Source: Chrysomallon squamiferum
Taxonomy: Eukaryota > Mollusca > Gastropoda > Neomphalida > Peltospiridae
Direction: 5' to 3'
Assembly: GCA_012295275.1 (NCBI GenBank)
Contig: CM022670.1
Span: forward strand, 3,055,835-3,108,334
DNA length: 52,500 nucleotides
Under the pieces are notes generated by a model. It had not been told where the DNA came from and searched no databases. It worked only from the letters and a program-made list of their open reading frames with translations. Of the stretch, positions 15,158-28,020 are shown piece after piece (position 1 is the stretch's first letter; each line of letters opens with the position of its first letter). Position numbers and translations under genes: made by a program.

Positions 15158-15242
15158 ATATTTTTTATTACTAATATTATAATTTAAATTCCCGTTTAAA
15201 CGATTAAATAAAAGACTCTTAGTAACCATACATACATACATG

Positions 15243-15275
<33 letters not shown>

Positions 15276-15773
15276 TGTAATTATTATTATTGTTGTTCTA
15301 GTTGTATATTGTTGTTGTTGTTGTTGATTGTCTCTGCTTATTTCAGACGGAAACTAGTAAATAAAACAATCCTAGAAAATAAATACTGCGCTGAAGGTAT
15401 ACCAAAACGATGCGGACACCATTTTATACAACAGAACTTGGCTTTTCTGATCCTTTGCGACAATTTTACAGTATGTAACAGGCTTTTTCCAGATTTCTTG
15501 AATTATATCAGCGGTGAATAAGAATTCTGAGTTTTTAGATACAATTATGATGTATATGCCTATGCATGATGTAGATACAGATACAGATATATATGTGTAT
15601 ATGTGTCTGGGTATGCGTGTGTATGTCTGTATGTGTAGTTTAATCTCCTATAAACTAATTTCCAAATTTGAATTTAATATATATACACACGCTCTCAGTC
15701 TGAATAAATATATTATAAATCGTTCTTATTTGCGACGTATTTGTTTTCATTATTTATCTGTCATAAAAATAAA

Positions 15774-15838
<65 letters not shown>

Positions 15839-15849
15839 TAATAATAATA
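15774..15849. repeat. (AAT)n microsatellite
   Basis: About 24 AAT units, with one GAT interruption near the end. Confidence 0.95.
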
Positions 15850-15967
15850 TAGGAACCACTTTCTTCATTTTATGATCTTTCCCATCAGATTAGCCGCAAG
15901 GGATATTTTTATAAGTAAGCTCAGCAATACTTTTATAAACTCATTGTGAATCTTTGGCTGAAACAGA

Positions 15968-16040
15968 AAAAAGGTGAATTGATCTTGCCTTATATAAGGA
16001 CTTGTGCGAGTATTCTAACCACTAGACACCTAGTCAATAA
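15968..16040 (-). repeat. Possible minus-strand tRNA-like SINE relic
   Basis: The reverse complement reads GTGTCTAGTGGTTAGAATAC, similar to an A box, with AGATCAATTCACC further on as a weak B-box match. Next to it, ACTAGTCAATAA-type units at about 16031-16060 form a short tandem repeat. Low confidence. Confidence 0.25.
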
Positions 16041-16350
16041 ACTAGTCAATAAACTAGTCAGGGACAAATACAAGTTTATACATCTAAGCATCCGGCAGAT
16101 GAGAGATGCTCTAAACCTTTCTGTCGCTATTGCGGTCTTTCTATGAGCTGGAACAGACCTCATAGGAGATTTCTTTCGTTGTTTTTTATTGGTCATTTCT
16201 GGGCTGTATGTACCATGAATAAGTTATGAATCATTGCTTTGAATTATTGAAGATGTGTTTTATTTTATTTATAAATTAATTATCCCAGACAGTTTCTTTC
16301 ATGGGTGGAAACTTTATTATTCATCAGTGATTGCCGGTTGTTTTAAAATA

Positions 16351-16686
<336 letters not shown>

Positions 16687-16689
<3 letters not shown>

Positions 16690-17656
16690 GAAAAGCAGAT
16701 AGAATAGATAGAGCAGACAGACTTGTCAACTGACTGATCGATTTATAGAATGGACGGACAGATGGACGGATAGATGGAACTAGAAAGCTAAAGAGTGATG
16801 GCAGATAGAAAATGCATAAAACACTTGTATGATTCTATCTATACAGAAATATATTCTTATATCGTACAACTTCCTGCGTATGTACTTCACACAACAAAAC
16901 AACTATTTTATTTATATAAAAATATTTTTATTTGTTATGTTCTGTAATATACATTTTCAAAAGGAAACAAACACACAAAATGTTCATCAAGAAATGGACA
17001 GGATATAAATACAGTAGATAAAAAATAACTTTTCAGTCCTGGATATTGAATACAGAGTTAGTAGACACAATCAGTTCTGATTAACAAACATTAGGAATGC
17101 ATATTTAGCGTTAGTCAACGAAAAAGGGGAAATTCTAAATATTATTTATTTTAAAAAAAAAGTATTTATTACAACAGAATCATAGTCTATCTAAAAGACG
17201 AAGAAAAAAGTAGTTGTATGAATAGCATAAATGATTTTACATTTTCTCATTATTTTCGTAAGTTTTAAATAAAACAAGTATTTTAGATTATTTCACGTTA
17301 AAAGAGACTTTATTTGATAACTTAATAATAACTGAAATGTTTTACCTTACATTTTATGGATAATATATAATTACAAAACTATGTGGTCATTACTTACTGA
17401 TCGCTCTAATATCTGAAAACAGGTTAATGAACCAGTATAAATGCAAATCCTACCTCTCCATAACAATTTATCACAGAGGATGTGAGCGATTATAACAAAT
17501 TTCTGTTAGTTTATCACAATGACAGTTTTTTTTTTGTGTGTGTGTGTGCAAAATAACTATAACTGTTTTAATAATTCTGTAAACAATAACGACATAGAAG
17601 AGGTTTTTACAAATGGATATTTCTTCAAATGTTTTCGAAAACATTTTCCAGCGAAT
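16687..17656. other. Gene-free DNA downstream of gene A
   Basis: Mostly unique AT-rich sequence with a short GT run (17535-17548). It contains no long frame and may include alternative 3' ends of gene A. Confidence 0.5.
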
Positions 17657-17671
17657 TTTATTAGTTTTAAT
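17657..17671 (-). terminator. Candidate polyadenylation signals of gene A
   Basis: On the minus strand ATTAAA (17666-17671) and AATAAA (17657-17662) lie together about 560-575 bases after the gene A stop. They are the nearest clear signals I found downstream and would give a 3' UTR of roughly 0.6 kb. The UTR carries a few scattered ATTTA pentamers (for example near 18192, 17852 and 17708), not a dense AU-rich element. In AT-rich DNA such hexamers also arise by chance. Confidence 0.4.
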
Positions 17672-18232
17672 TTGACAGTCTGTAATATAAAACTGGCAGA
17701 AATGTCTTAAATTACTGTTGAATTTGTAATCTAATTTCTTGTAACAGTTTGTGATTTCTTATGACGTTTTCCAAATCAAAACAGTTAGTCCTGAATCTCA
17801 GTTACTTCTCGTTTGGATCTTATTACGCTTGAAGATGATTCAGAACCAAATATTAAATGAACAATTGTCTGTGTTAGAGATGACTAAAGATTTTTTGTTC
17901 ACAACAATGTTGTTCTAACGTTCTTCTTCATATCAAATAAACATTTGGAAGACCATCATTGCCAAAACTGACAATTAAGTCTTTTGAAACAACAAGTTCA
18001 TTTCACTGAATTGTTTTATAACAAATTAGATCATTGTCACGATCACCTGTTCGCAAAAATGTCTCATAGAATAAAGATTTCACGTTGACAAAGGGCCTCG
18101 TCATCTTGCTTTCTTTTCCCCATAATTCAAAAGTCTGCTTGAGTCTTCTGTTTTATCACAGCCTTGAATGATCTTCAAATCCAAAAAATAGATATTTCTC
18201 TTGTAAATGTTCATCTTGACACAGTCGTACTT

Positions 18233-18712
18233 TCACTCCTCTTCTGATTCTACCAGCGTCTGAAGGTTTGATAGTTTTCGGTGTGGAGAGGACAGAACTG
18301 GCGAGGACATTTGTTTCGGTGATCCTGCTGGACAGTCGCTTTCCAAAGCTTTCACCCAGCCGGACATCTCGTCTCTGTTTGCTGTGTCCAGAACTATCGT
18401 CATGCCTTCCAGGTCGTTGGAGACGATTTTGATTTCGGTGTCCGTGTTGCTGGTTTTGTGGAAAAGGAACGAGTTTCGCAGATTCAGGTACGTGCATTTC
18501 GAACAAATTTTGTTCTCGCTCACCACAGCGTAATGTTCGAAAGAATTTCTGTAAACCTGAACATGAACTGGAAGTCGAAATGTTTTTCGATTCACCGTCT
18601 GGACGAGAAATAAATTTCCCGATTTTATTTTATTTCCATCGGAACGTTTCCTTGGAAAAGCCTGAATGCTTGACAGCTGATTGTGATCTTCAATGATTTG
18701 TACTTGCCTCAT
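18233..18712 (-). CDS. Gene A: small intronless PH-like domain protein (159 aa)
   Basis: A single open exon encodes 159 residues ending in a TGA at 18233-18235. Residues about 26-125 look like one pleckstrin-homology-like fold: beta strands around FRLPVHVQVYRN and FEHYAVV (53-63 holds VYRN-S-FEHYAV), a YLNLRN strand, an EIKIVSND-LEG turn, an IVLDT strand and a closing helix with Trp119 (GWVKAL). The tail (about 130-159) has SSP-type sites and ends ESEEE. It aligns without frame breaks to genes B and C, which is the main proof that it is coding. The start is the ATG at 18712: it aligns with the MR start of gene B, has A at -3, and is the first ATG after the predicted transcription start. The open frame extends 13 codons further upstream, but only to a TTG. 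PH domains usually bind phosphoinositides or proteins; which of these applies here is unknown. No signal peptide or membrane segment is seen, so it is probably cytosolic or peripheral at membranes. It is the most diverged of the three and lacks the PRSP element in the tail. Confidence 0.88.
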   Translation of the reverse strand: MRQVQIIEDHNQLSSIQAFPRKRSDGNKIKSGNLFLVQTVNRKTFRLPVHVQVYRNSFEHYAVVSENKICSKCTYLNLRNSFLFHKTSNTDTEIKIVSNDLEGMTIVLDTANRDEMSGWVKALESDCPAGSPKQMSSPVLSSPHRKLSNLQTLVESEEE

Positions 18713-18970
18713 TTTGTCGCTGACTTCTTTTTCACACGTTTCAAAAAACAAAACAAAAAACCCAATAAATCTCCTTTAATCAAATCTTCTTTTAGTTCTT
18801 CTCAACAAATTCAGAATTTCTTCACTTTTTCAGCTTCACTTAAATTTACAATAAAGTCACAATGGAATAAAACTGGACTCACGCCGTTACAGATTACAGT
18901 TGTTTGTTTCAAAGCGTCTGCTGCTCAGCTGGTGCGTTCGTAAGCTGTAGAGATTTCTATCGTCTGCTAC

Positions 18971-19020
18971 TGACCGCGCCAGCACGGCTATTTATATACA
19001 CTGCTGACGTTTGATTGGCT
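18971..19020 (-). promoter_or_regulatory. Gene A core promoter (CCAAT, ACGTCA, TATA, initiator)
   Basis: Read on the minus strand, AGCCAAT (19014-19020) is followed by AAACGTCA (CRE-half-site-like, ending near 19004), then TATATAAATAG at 18988-18998, then TCAGT with its A at 18971. The TATA-to-initiator distance of about 27 bases is what a metazoan RNA polymerase II core promoter requires. The leader from about 18971 to 18713 holds no ATG on the sense strand, so the annotated start is the first available one. The transcription start itself is inferred. Confidence 0.72.
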
Positions 19021-19814
19021 GGCTCTCAGTGGCTTGGAAAATGTGCCTCGCTCACAGAAGCACTTCCCTGTAAACAAGACTCTTCTTCGATAATCGGATA
19101 AAATAAAATTATTTCGTCTCAGAGATCTTCGCCAATGTTGATCTGATATTCGAATTCAGTTCACTTTCCTCGTAACGTTATACGTCATTTTCTGGCAATA
19201 AACGAAACAAAAACAAAAATACTTAGGGAATCGAATTAAGGTTGTTTTGTTGGGCTATCTAGTACGTATTTTAGGAAAACATACATGTTATTATTGATTA
19301 CAGATTTTATAATGTGTAGTCGTATAAAAAAAAATATATATGTTATCAAGTTCGACAGAAGACAGTAAATAAACATTTGTAATACCAAATGTTAAGAAAG
19401 AAAATATAAATACGGTGAATAACTAAATAATGTTTAAGAGAATAGTTTAACACATGTTTCCAATCTTAAACAAATAAGTAGAAAATCCTGTGGGGAAAAA
19501 AATAGTAAAAAGAAAAATAATAAAATCTTGGTACATCGATCGTTAGCGTTTCACAAATAAGTAACGATATAGAATGGAAAACCAAAGGTAGTTTAGTAAT
19601 CAGGGAATCAGTCGATGTATCTAACAGTTTTAAAATCGTATTTAACTATGTTCCTATAAAGGACATTAAGCTTTTCGTAACCCGTGATTTTTGATTTGGT
19701 ATTAACATAAATGTCAGAATTTTCTGACGGTGAAATTTGAGTTAGAAAAAAAAAAAGAAGAAGAAGAAAAAGAACGATAAAAGAGAAAGAGACAGACAGG
19801 TGGAAAAACTGATG

Positions 19815-19914
<100 letters not shown>

Positions 19915-21312
19915 TAAAACAACGACATATTTTGGTCTTTGTTCCCATACACCTATTTTTTTTCATGGGATTTTCTACCTGTTATTAAATACATATATTA
20001 AATTATTTGTTTTCTTGAAGATTATTTTCTACTTCTACAACTGCTAACACTGCTCTGTTATAACAACAACTATCACTATACCACAAACTGACAGGTAAAT
20101 ACAAAAAAAAAAAGATAACTTTGTTATATGTCTATTCCAGTAATATAAAACTGTGATTCATAACTATCTTCAGTTTTTGTTTGTAACAAATTTTTCTACA
20201 GGAATAACTGAATCTACAAAGCCAGAGGAAACAGGCTAAGTTCGCTTTCATTCCGTATTACAATTATTTTTATTTTTTATCTTATAGTTCAACTGATTCT
20301 TGTATTGCTCTTCTCTTATTTCTACAACGCTGCCACAACTGTCTACCACTGCCACTTGTACGATTACGACTACGACTACGACTAAGACTACCATTACAAC
20401 TATTGTTGCTACTACGACAACCATTATAACTACTGTAACTTCTGTTACTATTCTACTGCTACTACAACTACTATGTAATACTTCTGAAATAATTTATATA
20501 TTACCATCATCGTAAATTTAAATTTTGAATTGCTTGTTCTGTTATATTGTAATTCTTTATTCACATTTTGCTTTTTATTATGAATTGTTAATATTGTTAT
20601 TGCTGCTGTTGTTGTTGTTACAAGTAGTAGTAGTTGTTGTTGTTGTAGATAAATGAATGAACATCGTTATTGTTTTTTTCATTCCTAATGACTAAAATAT
20701 AAATAATACTTTATTTTTATTTACGACAAACAAAACTGAACCCATATCGTCACCCGCAAAACAAATGAGACTGCGTAACAGGCTTTAATTACAACGACGA
20801 GAACATTCGAGAAATAGCTGAACACGAAAACACCTCCATTGCAAACAGTTTTCGGATGAACTGAAAACGGAAGCCAAATCAGCAAACATTTATCGATTAG
20901 GCCTCATTTCAATGTCACGTTAAATGGGTTGCGTAAGCGAAGATATTAACACACTATTTTGGCCATTTCTTGTTGTCATTCCAGTTTATGCAGACACATT
21001 TTCAAATTGTTTTAATTAACTTTTGTCACTGCACCGAACAAATGAATGGCTAATAAAACCCTGGTTTTCTGCAGATAGTGTGAGAAAGCTGGTGTTGACT
21101 GATTAAAAATTAAAAGGTTTTAATTTTTCTTTTATTATTATTTTCCGTCTTTATTTTCCTTTTAGTATTGTTGTTATTATTAATGTGTAATATAATTTAA
21201 AATTATTAAAATAAAAAGGAAGGATAATATATATACATACAAATAAAAAAGAGAGATCGCGACAGCAAAAAATGTGTAAGTCTGCGAAAAGGAGAGATAA
21301 AAAAATAAGAAA

Positions 21313-21316
<4 letters not shown>

Positions 21317-21360
<44 letters not shown>
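21317..21360. repeat. (GA)n microsatellite
   Basis: About 22 GA units inside a longer purine-rich stretch (21240-21540). Confidence 0.9.
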
Positions 21361-21365
<5 letters not shown>

Positions 21366-23224
21366 AAAAAGAACAAGAAAAAGTCAAGAAAACTAAATAA
21401 TGTGGGAATGAGAGAAAGAAAGAATGAATGAAAGAGTATATTTAACAAAGAATTAGACGAATAATAATTTTAAAAAAAATAATCAAAAAGAAAAACTGCT
21501 ACAAAATAGAGAAAACAGGAACAAAGAACGACACAGAATGAAAGAATCAAAACGTGGATGGGAAATCTATTTAATCACAGACATAAAGAATGAATAATAA
21601 ATAATTTAGAACAATAAAACACAGAAGGTCAGAGGCGGAATGTCAGGAGAGAGAAAAGAGCGAAGGTAAGAAATTCCATTGCATCTGTGTTAATGTGGCA
21701 ATAAAACTGATAATAAAGTTCTTCAATGCAAGCTGGTGGTTGTAAAATCTACAGTTTATTAAGAAAGTCGATAGAGATCACTCAGTTTAATCAACAGCAA
21801 AGATTAATTTTCTCCCAAACAAAATGGAAAGAATAAAGATATAATTTTATCTTGATCTTTGATAACACGGTCAAAGAAACTGATAGCATGAGACAGTGAC
21901 GTCAGTCGATCACAAAACCTACTCAGACCGCAGACAATTGGGCGAGTGAATGGATGGATGAGTGAATGCTTGCGATTGAGGATGAGCGAGTGAATAGTTA
22001 GTGAGCCACAAAGTGAATGAGGAATTAGCAGTCAACAGAATAATCGGATTAGTGGAAGAGTGAATTCCTGAATGAGAGTCAGTGAATGGCTGATAAGCGA
22101 GTAGGTTAACTCATTATCTTTTGAAAGAAATAGCTATATACCATATTACTATACACTTAGACCAAATGCAAGAACATTTCAACGCTTAGGCTTATTTTCT
22201 ACAACAACAACAAAAAAATCATTTATGTATAAACTTTCCCTATTTTTACAAATTATTATTGAGAGAGTCAGTCTTCTGGGTCAAATAATAATTAATATGT
22301 TTTGTACCATTACAGAAAATACTGTTTAATTATGTTTTGTTTATATGTTCTCAACACTGAACGCGATGCAGTCTTTAGAGAAATAAACCTCTTGTGTTGT
22401 GTTGTGTTGAAGTTAACAAACAAGCGAGTAAAGAGGGCAGAGGATCAGTGGGTGATTTTGTGTGAGTGAGCTGAAAGTGTGAGTACATAGCTGAACGATC
22501 CAGCAAGTGAAAAGTGAATGTTTAGATTATGTGTAAGCAAGGGAATAGTAAAGTAATTTGGGAGTGAATGGGTGAACAGGAACTAACGAAAACAACCAAT
22601 GAATATTCTTCTGTAAAATAGAAAAAGAAAAAAAAAAAACAAAACAGAAAGTGATAACAGAAAGACTGATGGGCGTAGATTATAAAACGGAAACAAAAAC
22701 AGATGAAAATGTCTAACACTGGCTAATTCCATTACAAAAAATCGCTTTTTCATAAGATGATATATTAAAAAAATTAAATAAAAACACCTACTGACTTCGT
22801 ACCTCAGTACGTTAATATACATCTACCACCGATCATAATACATATTGTTTTCAAAAACAAAACTAATGTTGATAAGTGCGGTAGGTCTACACATATTAAA
22901 CTGACTCACAATGTACTCAAAGACACGGTACCGTTATTCGGTGCAGTTCTGGAAATCGCGCCCTTCGTTTTCCAAGAACTGCCCTTCTGAAATAAGTTAT
23001 CGCGAAATACAAATTATATTACGGCAGTTGGCACTCTGATAGGCTCGCACGTGTTATCACTGAGATATTATACAATGGTGTTTACCTAAGGTCTACGTGT
23101 TGCTGATAACATCTGAGCTAAATGGTAAAGGAACATCGAGTGCGAAAAAAGTAAAAGTTAGTTATACAGGTATTCCATGTAATTGAATTGAACATCTTCA
23201 GCGAGATTACAGAGATATGTACAT

Positions 23225-23335
23225 AAGAGGGAAAAGTGAACAAGTTGAGTACACATATTTTTATGCATATTACAGGTTTGTATATACATTTATATATATA
23301 TATATATGTACTAAACTTGTTCACCTTTCCCTCTT
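23225..23335. repeat. Near-perfect 28-bp inverted repeat (hairpin)
   Basis: The arm at 23225-23252 (AAGAGGGAAAAGTGAACAAG, then TTGAGTAC) is the reverse complement of 23308-23335 with two mismatches. The 55-base spacer is mainly AT-rich and includes a TA run. It could be a foldback element, a MITE remnant or a hairpin transcript. No flanking target-site duplication is obvious. Confidence 0.7.
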
Positions 23336-23842
23336 AAGCATCTTTCATCTCGTTGAATATATACATATATAAATACATACGTACACGTACTGTCAAACAA
23401 ACATATATATAATAGATGAAGAAGTCGAAAACAAAAGCTAATAATAACTTTGTATTTCTGTTCCAGTGTGATGAAAATATTATTCATAACTATCTTCGAA
23501 TTCCAGTCTTTTCATTATAACAATTTTTTTTACACAGTTGTTGCTAGGCCAGTAAATCCACAAAAGCAAAAGAAACTGATCTGCTACAACTACGATAACA
23601 ACATCTGTTCCTGCTACTACTACTATAACAGTCGTAGTAGCAGTAGTAATAATAGCAGTAGTAGTAATACTTGTAGTAGTAGCAGCAGGAGAAACAACTG
23701 CAGTAAGAATTGTAATAGTATTTGTACTGTTGTTGTTGGATTATTGCTATTTTGGATGTTGTTTTTGGATGTTGTCGTTGTTTTTGTTGTTGTTATGTTA
23801 TTGTGGCAGTTGTTTGAAACATAATGTTTCTCTCTTTCTTTC

Positions 23843-24029
23843 TTATTTATTTATTTATTATTATTATTATTATTATAATTTTTATTTATGTCTGCTCTGA
23901 GTTTCAATTTCAATTTTCTTTCTTTTATTTAATTTTTTTATGTCTATTATTTATTTATTATTATTATAATTTTTATTTATGTCTGCTATGTGTTTCAATT
24001 TTAATTTTCTTTCATTTCTTTCATTTTTT

Positions 24030-24060
<31 letters not shown>
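23843..24060. repeat. Tandem duplication of about 91 bp with TTTA/ATT runs
   Basis: TTTATTTATGTCTGCT followed by TTTCAATTT and TTTTCTTTC occurs twice, with the TGTCTGCT landmark at 23889 and 23980 (offset 91). Both units start in TTTA/ATT repeats, and a further TTTA run closes the block. Confidence 0.8.
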
Positions 24061-25060
24061 CTTTTTTGTTCTGATATTTGAAAATATAACAATTATATTA
24101 AACCTAACTGTTATTTCTTTTTACGAAGTATGCTAAAACTGAGAATACGTAATGCCTGTGGCATTTCTTGGAAGCATGCTTAAATGTTTTCTTAGTGTTT
24201 TACAAAGCTTGCAAACATTTTCTACACACTTTGGACATTCTTTACAACGGAGTCATATGTTTGCAATATACGATGTGGAAGCTATAATGTTTGCATAACG
24301 CGGGAACAAAGCAGACGACAGTTTGCGGCCTTCATATAAACCAATGCCGTACGATAATTTACATATTCAACAGTGCAGACGTGTGCATGGCAAATATTCA
24401 GATTTGTAAAGCTTTGCCTTAAGACAAGAAATGCTTGAAAAAATTAACCGCAGAATAAGTTATCTGGGAATATTCTTTTATTTGTTTTCTGCATTATCGT
24501 CATATTCATGTCAATTGCTAAGATCCGCAGTTGATTGTCATGTGACCTTGCACGCGCATTGACACAGTACTTAGACTGGCTTCAGCTGACTTAGTCATTT
24601 TTGAACAAAAAGAAGGGAAAAAATACAAAAGAGAAAAATTGTAAAAAAAAAATTAAATAAATATTTTCATTTTTTTTCGTCATTGTTTATTCTTTTTCTT
24701 TTCTTTTTTCCCCCTTTTTTCTTTTATTCATTCGATTTTTTTTTTTTTTAATTTTTTTTTAAACATTCTTCCTTAATTTGGCTAAGCTAATCCCATTTCT
24801 TTATTTTATTAAAAACTCTTCCGAAATCTCCAAAACAAAAAAAATATCCTTGTTAATATTTCAAGCAACCGAAAGAACATAATTAAATCAAAAATATTTT
24901 TTTATTCTTTTATTATTCTTTCTCTAATCTGAAAATATTATACTTTATCCTCAACCGAATCAAAAATGCCGGATTGTTTTAATTTTGTATTCAGAGTAAT
25001 TACTTGTACGAAGACGAAAAGAAAAAGAAAAAAAAAAAGAGCTACCAAGATAACTGCTGA

Positions 25061-25094
<34 letters not shown>

Positions 25095-25770
25095 GTTGTT
25101 GTGTTGTTGTTGTTGTTGTTGTTGCTGAAAATATTATTATTATTTATTATTATTATCGGCCGAATGTAACAAGATAGAACCAAAATACCTAGCACTATGA
25201 TATGACAGGTATATTTATTTTCTGTTCCTATGTTCCATGGCATTGTCAGACTGAAGGAAAACTGTAGAAAACTAATTAAGAATCATCACTAGTGTTAGTC
25301 ATTGTTGTAACAGTAGTAATATTAGTACAAGCTATATAAACTGTATTAGTAGTACTGTGGTTGTAATCGCAGCAGTATTTGTTGCGACTGTCTATAAATG
25401 TAATGGTTTATGAAGCACACACAAAGTATTGACTTAATACCACTTGTTCATATGTGATCCACTAGCTGTATTTTTTTGTTTTTTTCTCATTTCAATTTTA
25501 TTGTTTTAATTTTTCCTGAGGGCAAGGATCTTTATACATCCATAAACAAGTTTTATATTTAAATATATATATATATATAAACCACATATATACACATACA
25601 TACATGCAAACAAACAAACACAAAATACATAATTAAGTATATTTTTTAATTATGTGCTCGACTCTTCTCTTGTAGATTATCATTATTCAGGATCAATCCT
25701 CCACATCCCACTGATTGGATCAAATTCAGTATCTACCAGAACTCATCAAAAACTTCTTCATCAGAATCCG

Positions 25771-25803
<33 letters not shown>

Positions 25804-27123
25804 CTGTCTGTAGGAAGGTACTATACAGTTTTACTTGCCGCTAATGGAAAAAAGTAGCTCATCGTGTTAGAACAACTTACTTCGTGTTGGCTTTATGATG
25901 GCTTTACCCATGTATTATACCCACCAAAAATATACTGAGTGCGTCGCTAAATAATTATAATTAAAAAAAAATCTTTTCATTTCTTCTTTCTTCTTTTTGT
26001 TATTGTCCTAAAACTAAACAAAGCTTTAAAATAAGATAATAATGAGGAAAAAACAAAAAACAAAAGACTTCCTGTTCCAAGTTACCTGACCGTCAGTAAT
26101 GCTTACAACGTCTTTGCAGTGTTGTAATAGGAATGCCACTGTTAACGTAATTTTCGATTTGTTTCGTAATAGGACACACCAGAAATTACCCGGATGTCTT
26201 TCTTATTTGCTTCTTAGCTAATCTAAACGTTTACCGTTAGATATAAGATGTTTAGAATTAATTTCGTTTAAACAAACTTCCTTTATTGATGTCTTTAAAT
26301 ATATTTAAAAATAATTGAAAAAATAAAATAAATAAAATAAAATAAAATACATAAATAAAATAAAATAAAATAGCAATGAAATCGTATTAACAGTAAAAAC
26401 AGAAACACCAACAATAATAAAAGTAACAGCAGAAATAAATGTGTTTTTTTCAATAATATTAATAAATAATAACAGCAATAACAACAACAGCAATAACAAC
26501 AATAGTAAAAATGACAACAATAATAAATACAACATTAACAGTAATAATGACAATAAAACAATCCATAATTTCAATATTCTTCCATCTCAAACTATTTGAA
26601 TATTTTTTTATTTATTTTTCCTTTTTTTCCTTTTTTTCCTTTTTTTTTTTTTATAGCTGGATAAAAAGATTTGCTACAAATATACTATACATATTGATGT
26701 TGTTACACTTCACATTTGTATTTATTTATTTATTTATTTATTTATTTATGTTGCTTGTTGGTTTTATTTATATTTTTATTTGCATGTATTTATCATTATT
26801 ATTATTTTATTTCTTTGCTTGTTTATCTATTACCATTGCGCAGATATATCATTATCGCTCTGATTGTTGTGATTGCTTCTATTTTAACGTCGAGGTATAC
26901 GTAGTAATACGCACTAGAAAACCTACAACATATTTTTAACAGAAATGGAAATAGACTGGTTAACTGAGTCGATAAAGAAATAAAGAAAAAGTCATAAACT
27001 GGAAATCAAACAAAATATTTATTTTTCTCTGTTATATGTTCTGTGGCGATTTTTTTTATTATTATTATTATTTTTTTTTTGACGTCTAATTTTTTTTCAC
27101 ATATTACGACATGAATAAAATAA

Positions 27124-27202
<79 letters not shown>

Positions 27203-27719
27203 CATGCATACATACATACATACATACATACATACATACATACATACATACATACATACATACATACATACATACATACATAAATTCATACATACATACG
27301 TACATACATACATAAAGGCAAACATGCATATATAAATACATACTGACATACGTGCATAAATACATACATACATACATACATAGATACAAACATACATACA
27401 TACATACACACATAGATATCTTCTGACAGTTTGTCTCGACCAATGTAAAATAAAAATTAAATAAAATAGATACATTAGTGAATAAAATCAGTTTATTAAC
27501 AGAATTGTGTGCAGCAACATATTAATCAAGTTCACCCAAAACAATTTAATTATAGGAATTACATTCTATCTTGATAAAAATTCTTGTAATTAAAACATCA
27601 ATGTTTATTTTTAATTGTTATATATTATTCCAGAACATATCGCTAAGAAAGCATAATTCTTTTTTTCAGTCGTTTAGAAATTAATTTGTCTGGATAATCT
27701 ATTTTGAGAACTGAAAAAA
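24061..27719. other. Gene-free DNA with ATT/GTT and AT runs
   Basis: Unique, more balanced sequence at 24110-24600, T-rich DNA at 24660-24920, ATT/GTT array at 25062-25155, TA runs at 25564-25579 and 25775-25802, AAATA and AAC units at 26315-26560, and TTTA units at 26718-26750. Confidence 0.6.
27126..27415. repeat. (CT)n then (CATA)n compound microsatellite
   Basis: A CT run at 27126-27199 passes into CATA units to about 27282, then interrupted CATA/CGTA/AAATACATA units to about 27415. Confidence 0.93.
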
Positions 27720-27919
27720 CCCTCACGCATCGCCATCGGTCTGTTATGATTCCGATTATTAATAATTATTGCCAGACGTCATCACACGACGACAACGGGC
27801 ATCCTGCAAACCACCTACTACGACGATGTCGTTTCATTCATCAGGCTGGTTCTAGACTCAGTTTCTGACTCACGCGCTGATCGTTGGAGGCGAGACTTTC
27901 CGGAGACAAAGTGGACAAG

Positions 27920-27994
27920 ATGACGGAAGCAAACTTTCCGAATTCTGGTCAGCAGATGCATCAGTTTGATACGTCGTGTCAAACGTTGCTTCCT
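27920..27994 (+). other. Possible first coding exon with splice donor
   Basis: In a GC-richer island (27720-28020) an ATG at 27920 (ACAAGATGA context) opens 25 codons beginning MTEANFPNSG and reaches CCT|GTAAGC, a good splice-donor match at 27995; without splicing the frame stops five codons later. Upstream, AGACGTCAT (about 27774-27782) resembles a CRE, and a second TGACGTC lies at about 28010. No downstream exon was identified. The opposite strand is also open here for about 68 codons (near 27823-28030), with a CTTACAG acceptor-like site at the same junction, so the strand is uncertain. Confidence 0.25.
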
Positions 27995-28020
27995 GTAAGC
28001 GAGCGTGGTTGACGTCGTAG

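Noticed and set aside
18156-18506. 116-codon frame overlapping gene A in another frame
   Set aside because: Shadow of gene A; not conserved in the paralogs.
18713-18751. N-terminal extension of gene A by 13 codons
   Set aside because: It would begin at TTG. The family alignment and Kozak context favour the ATG at 18712.
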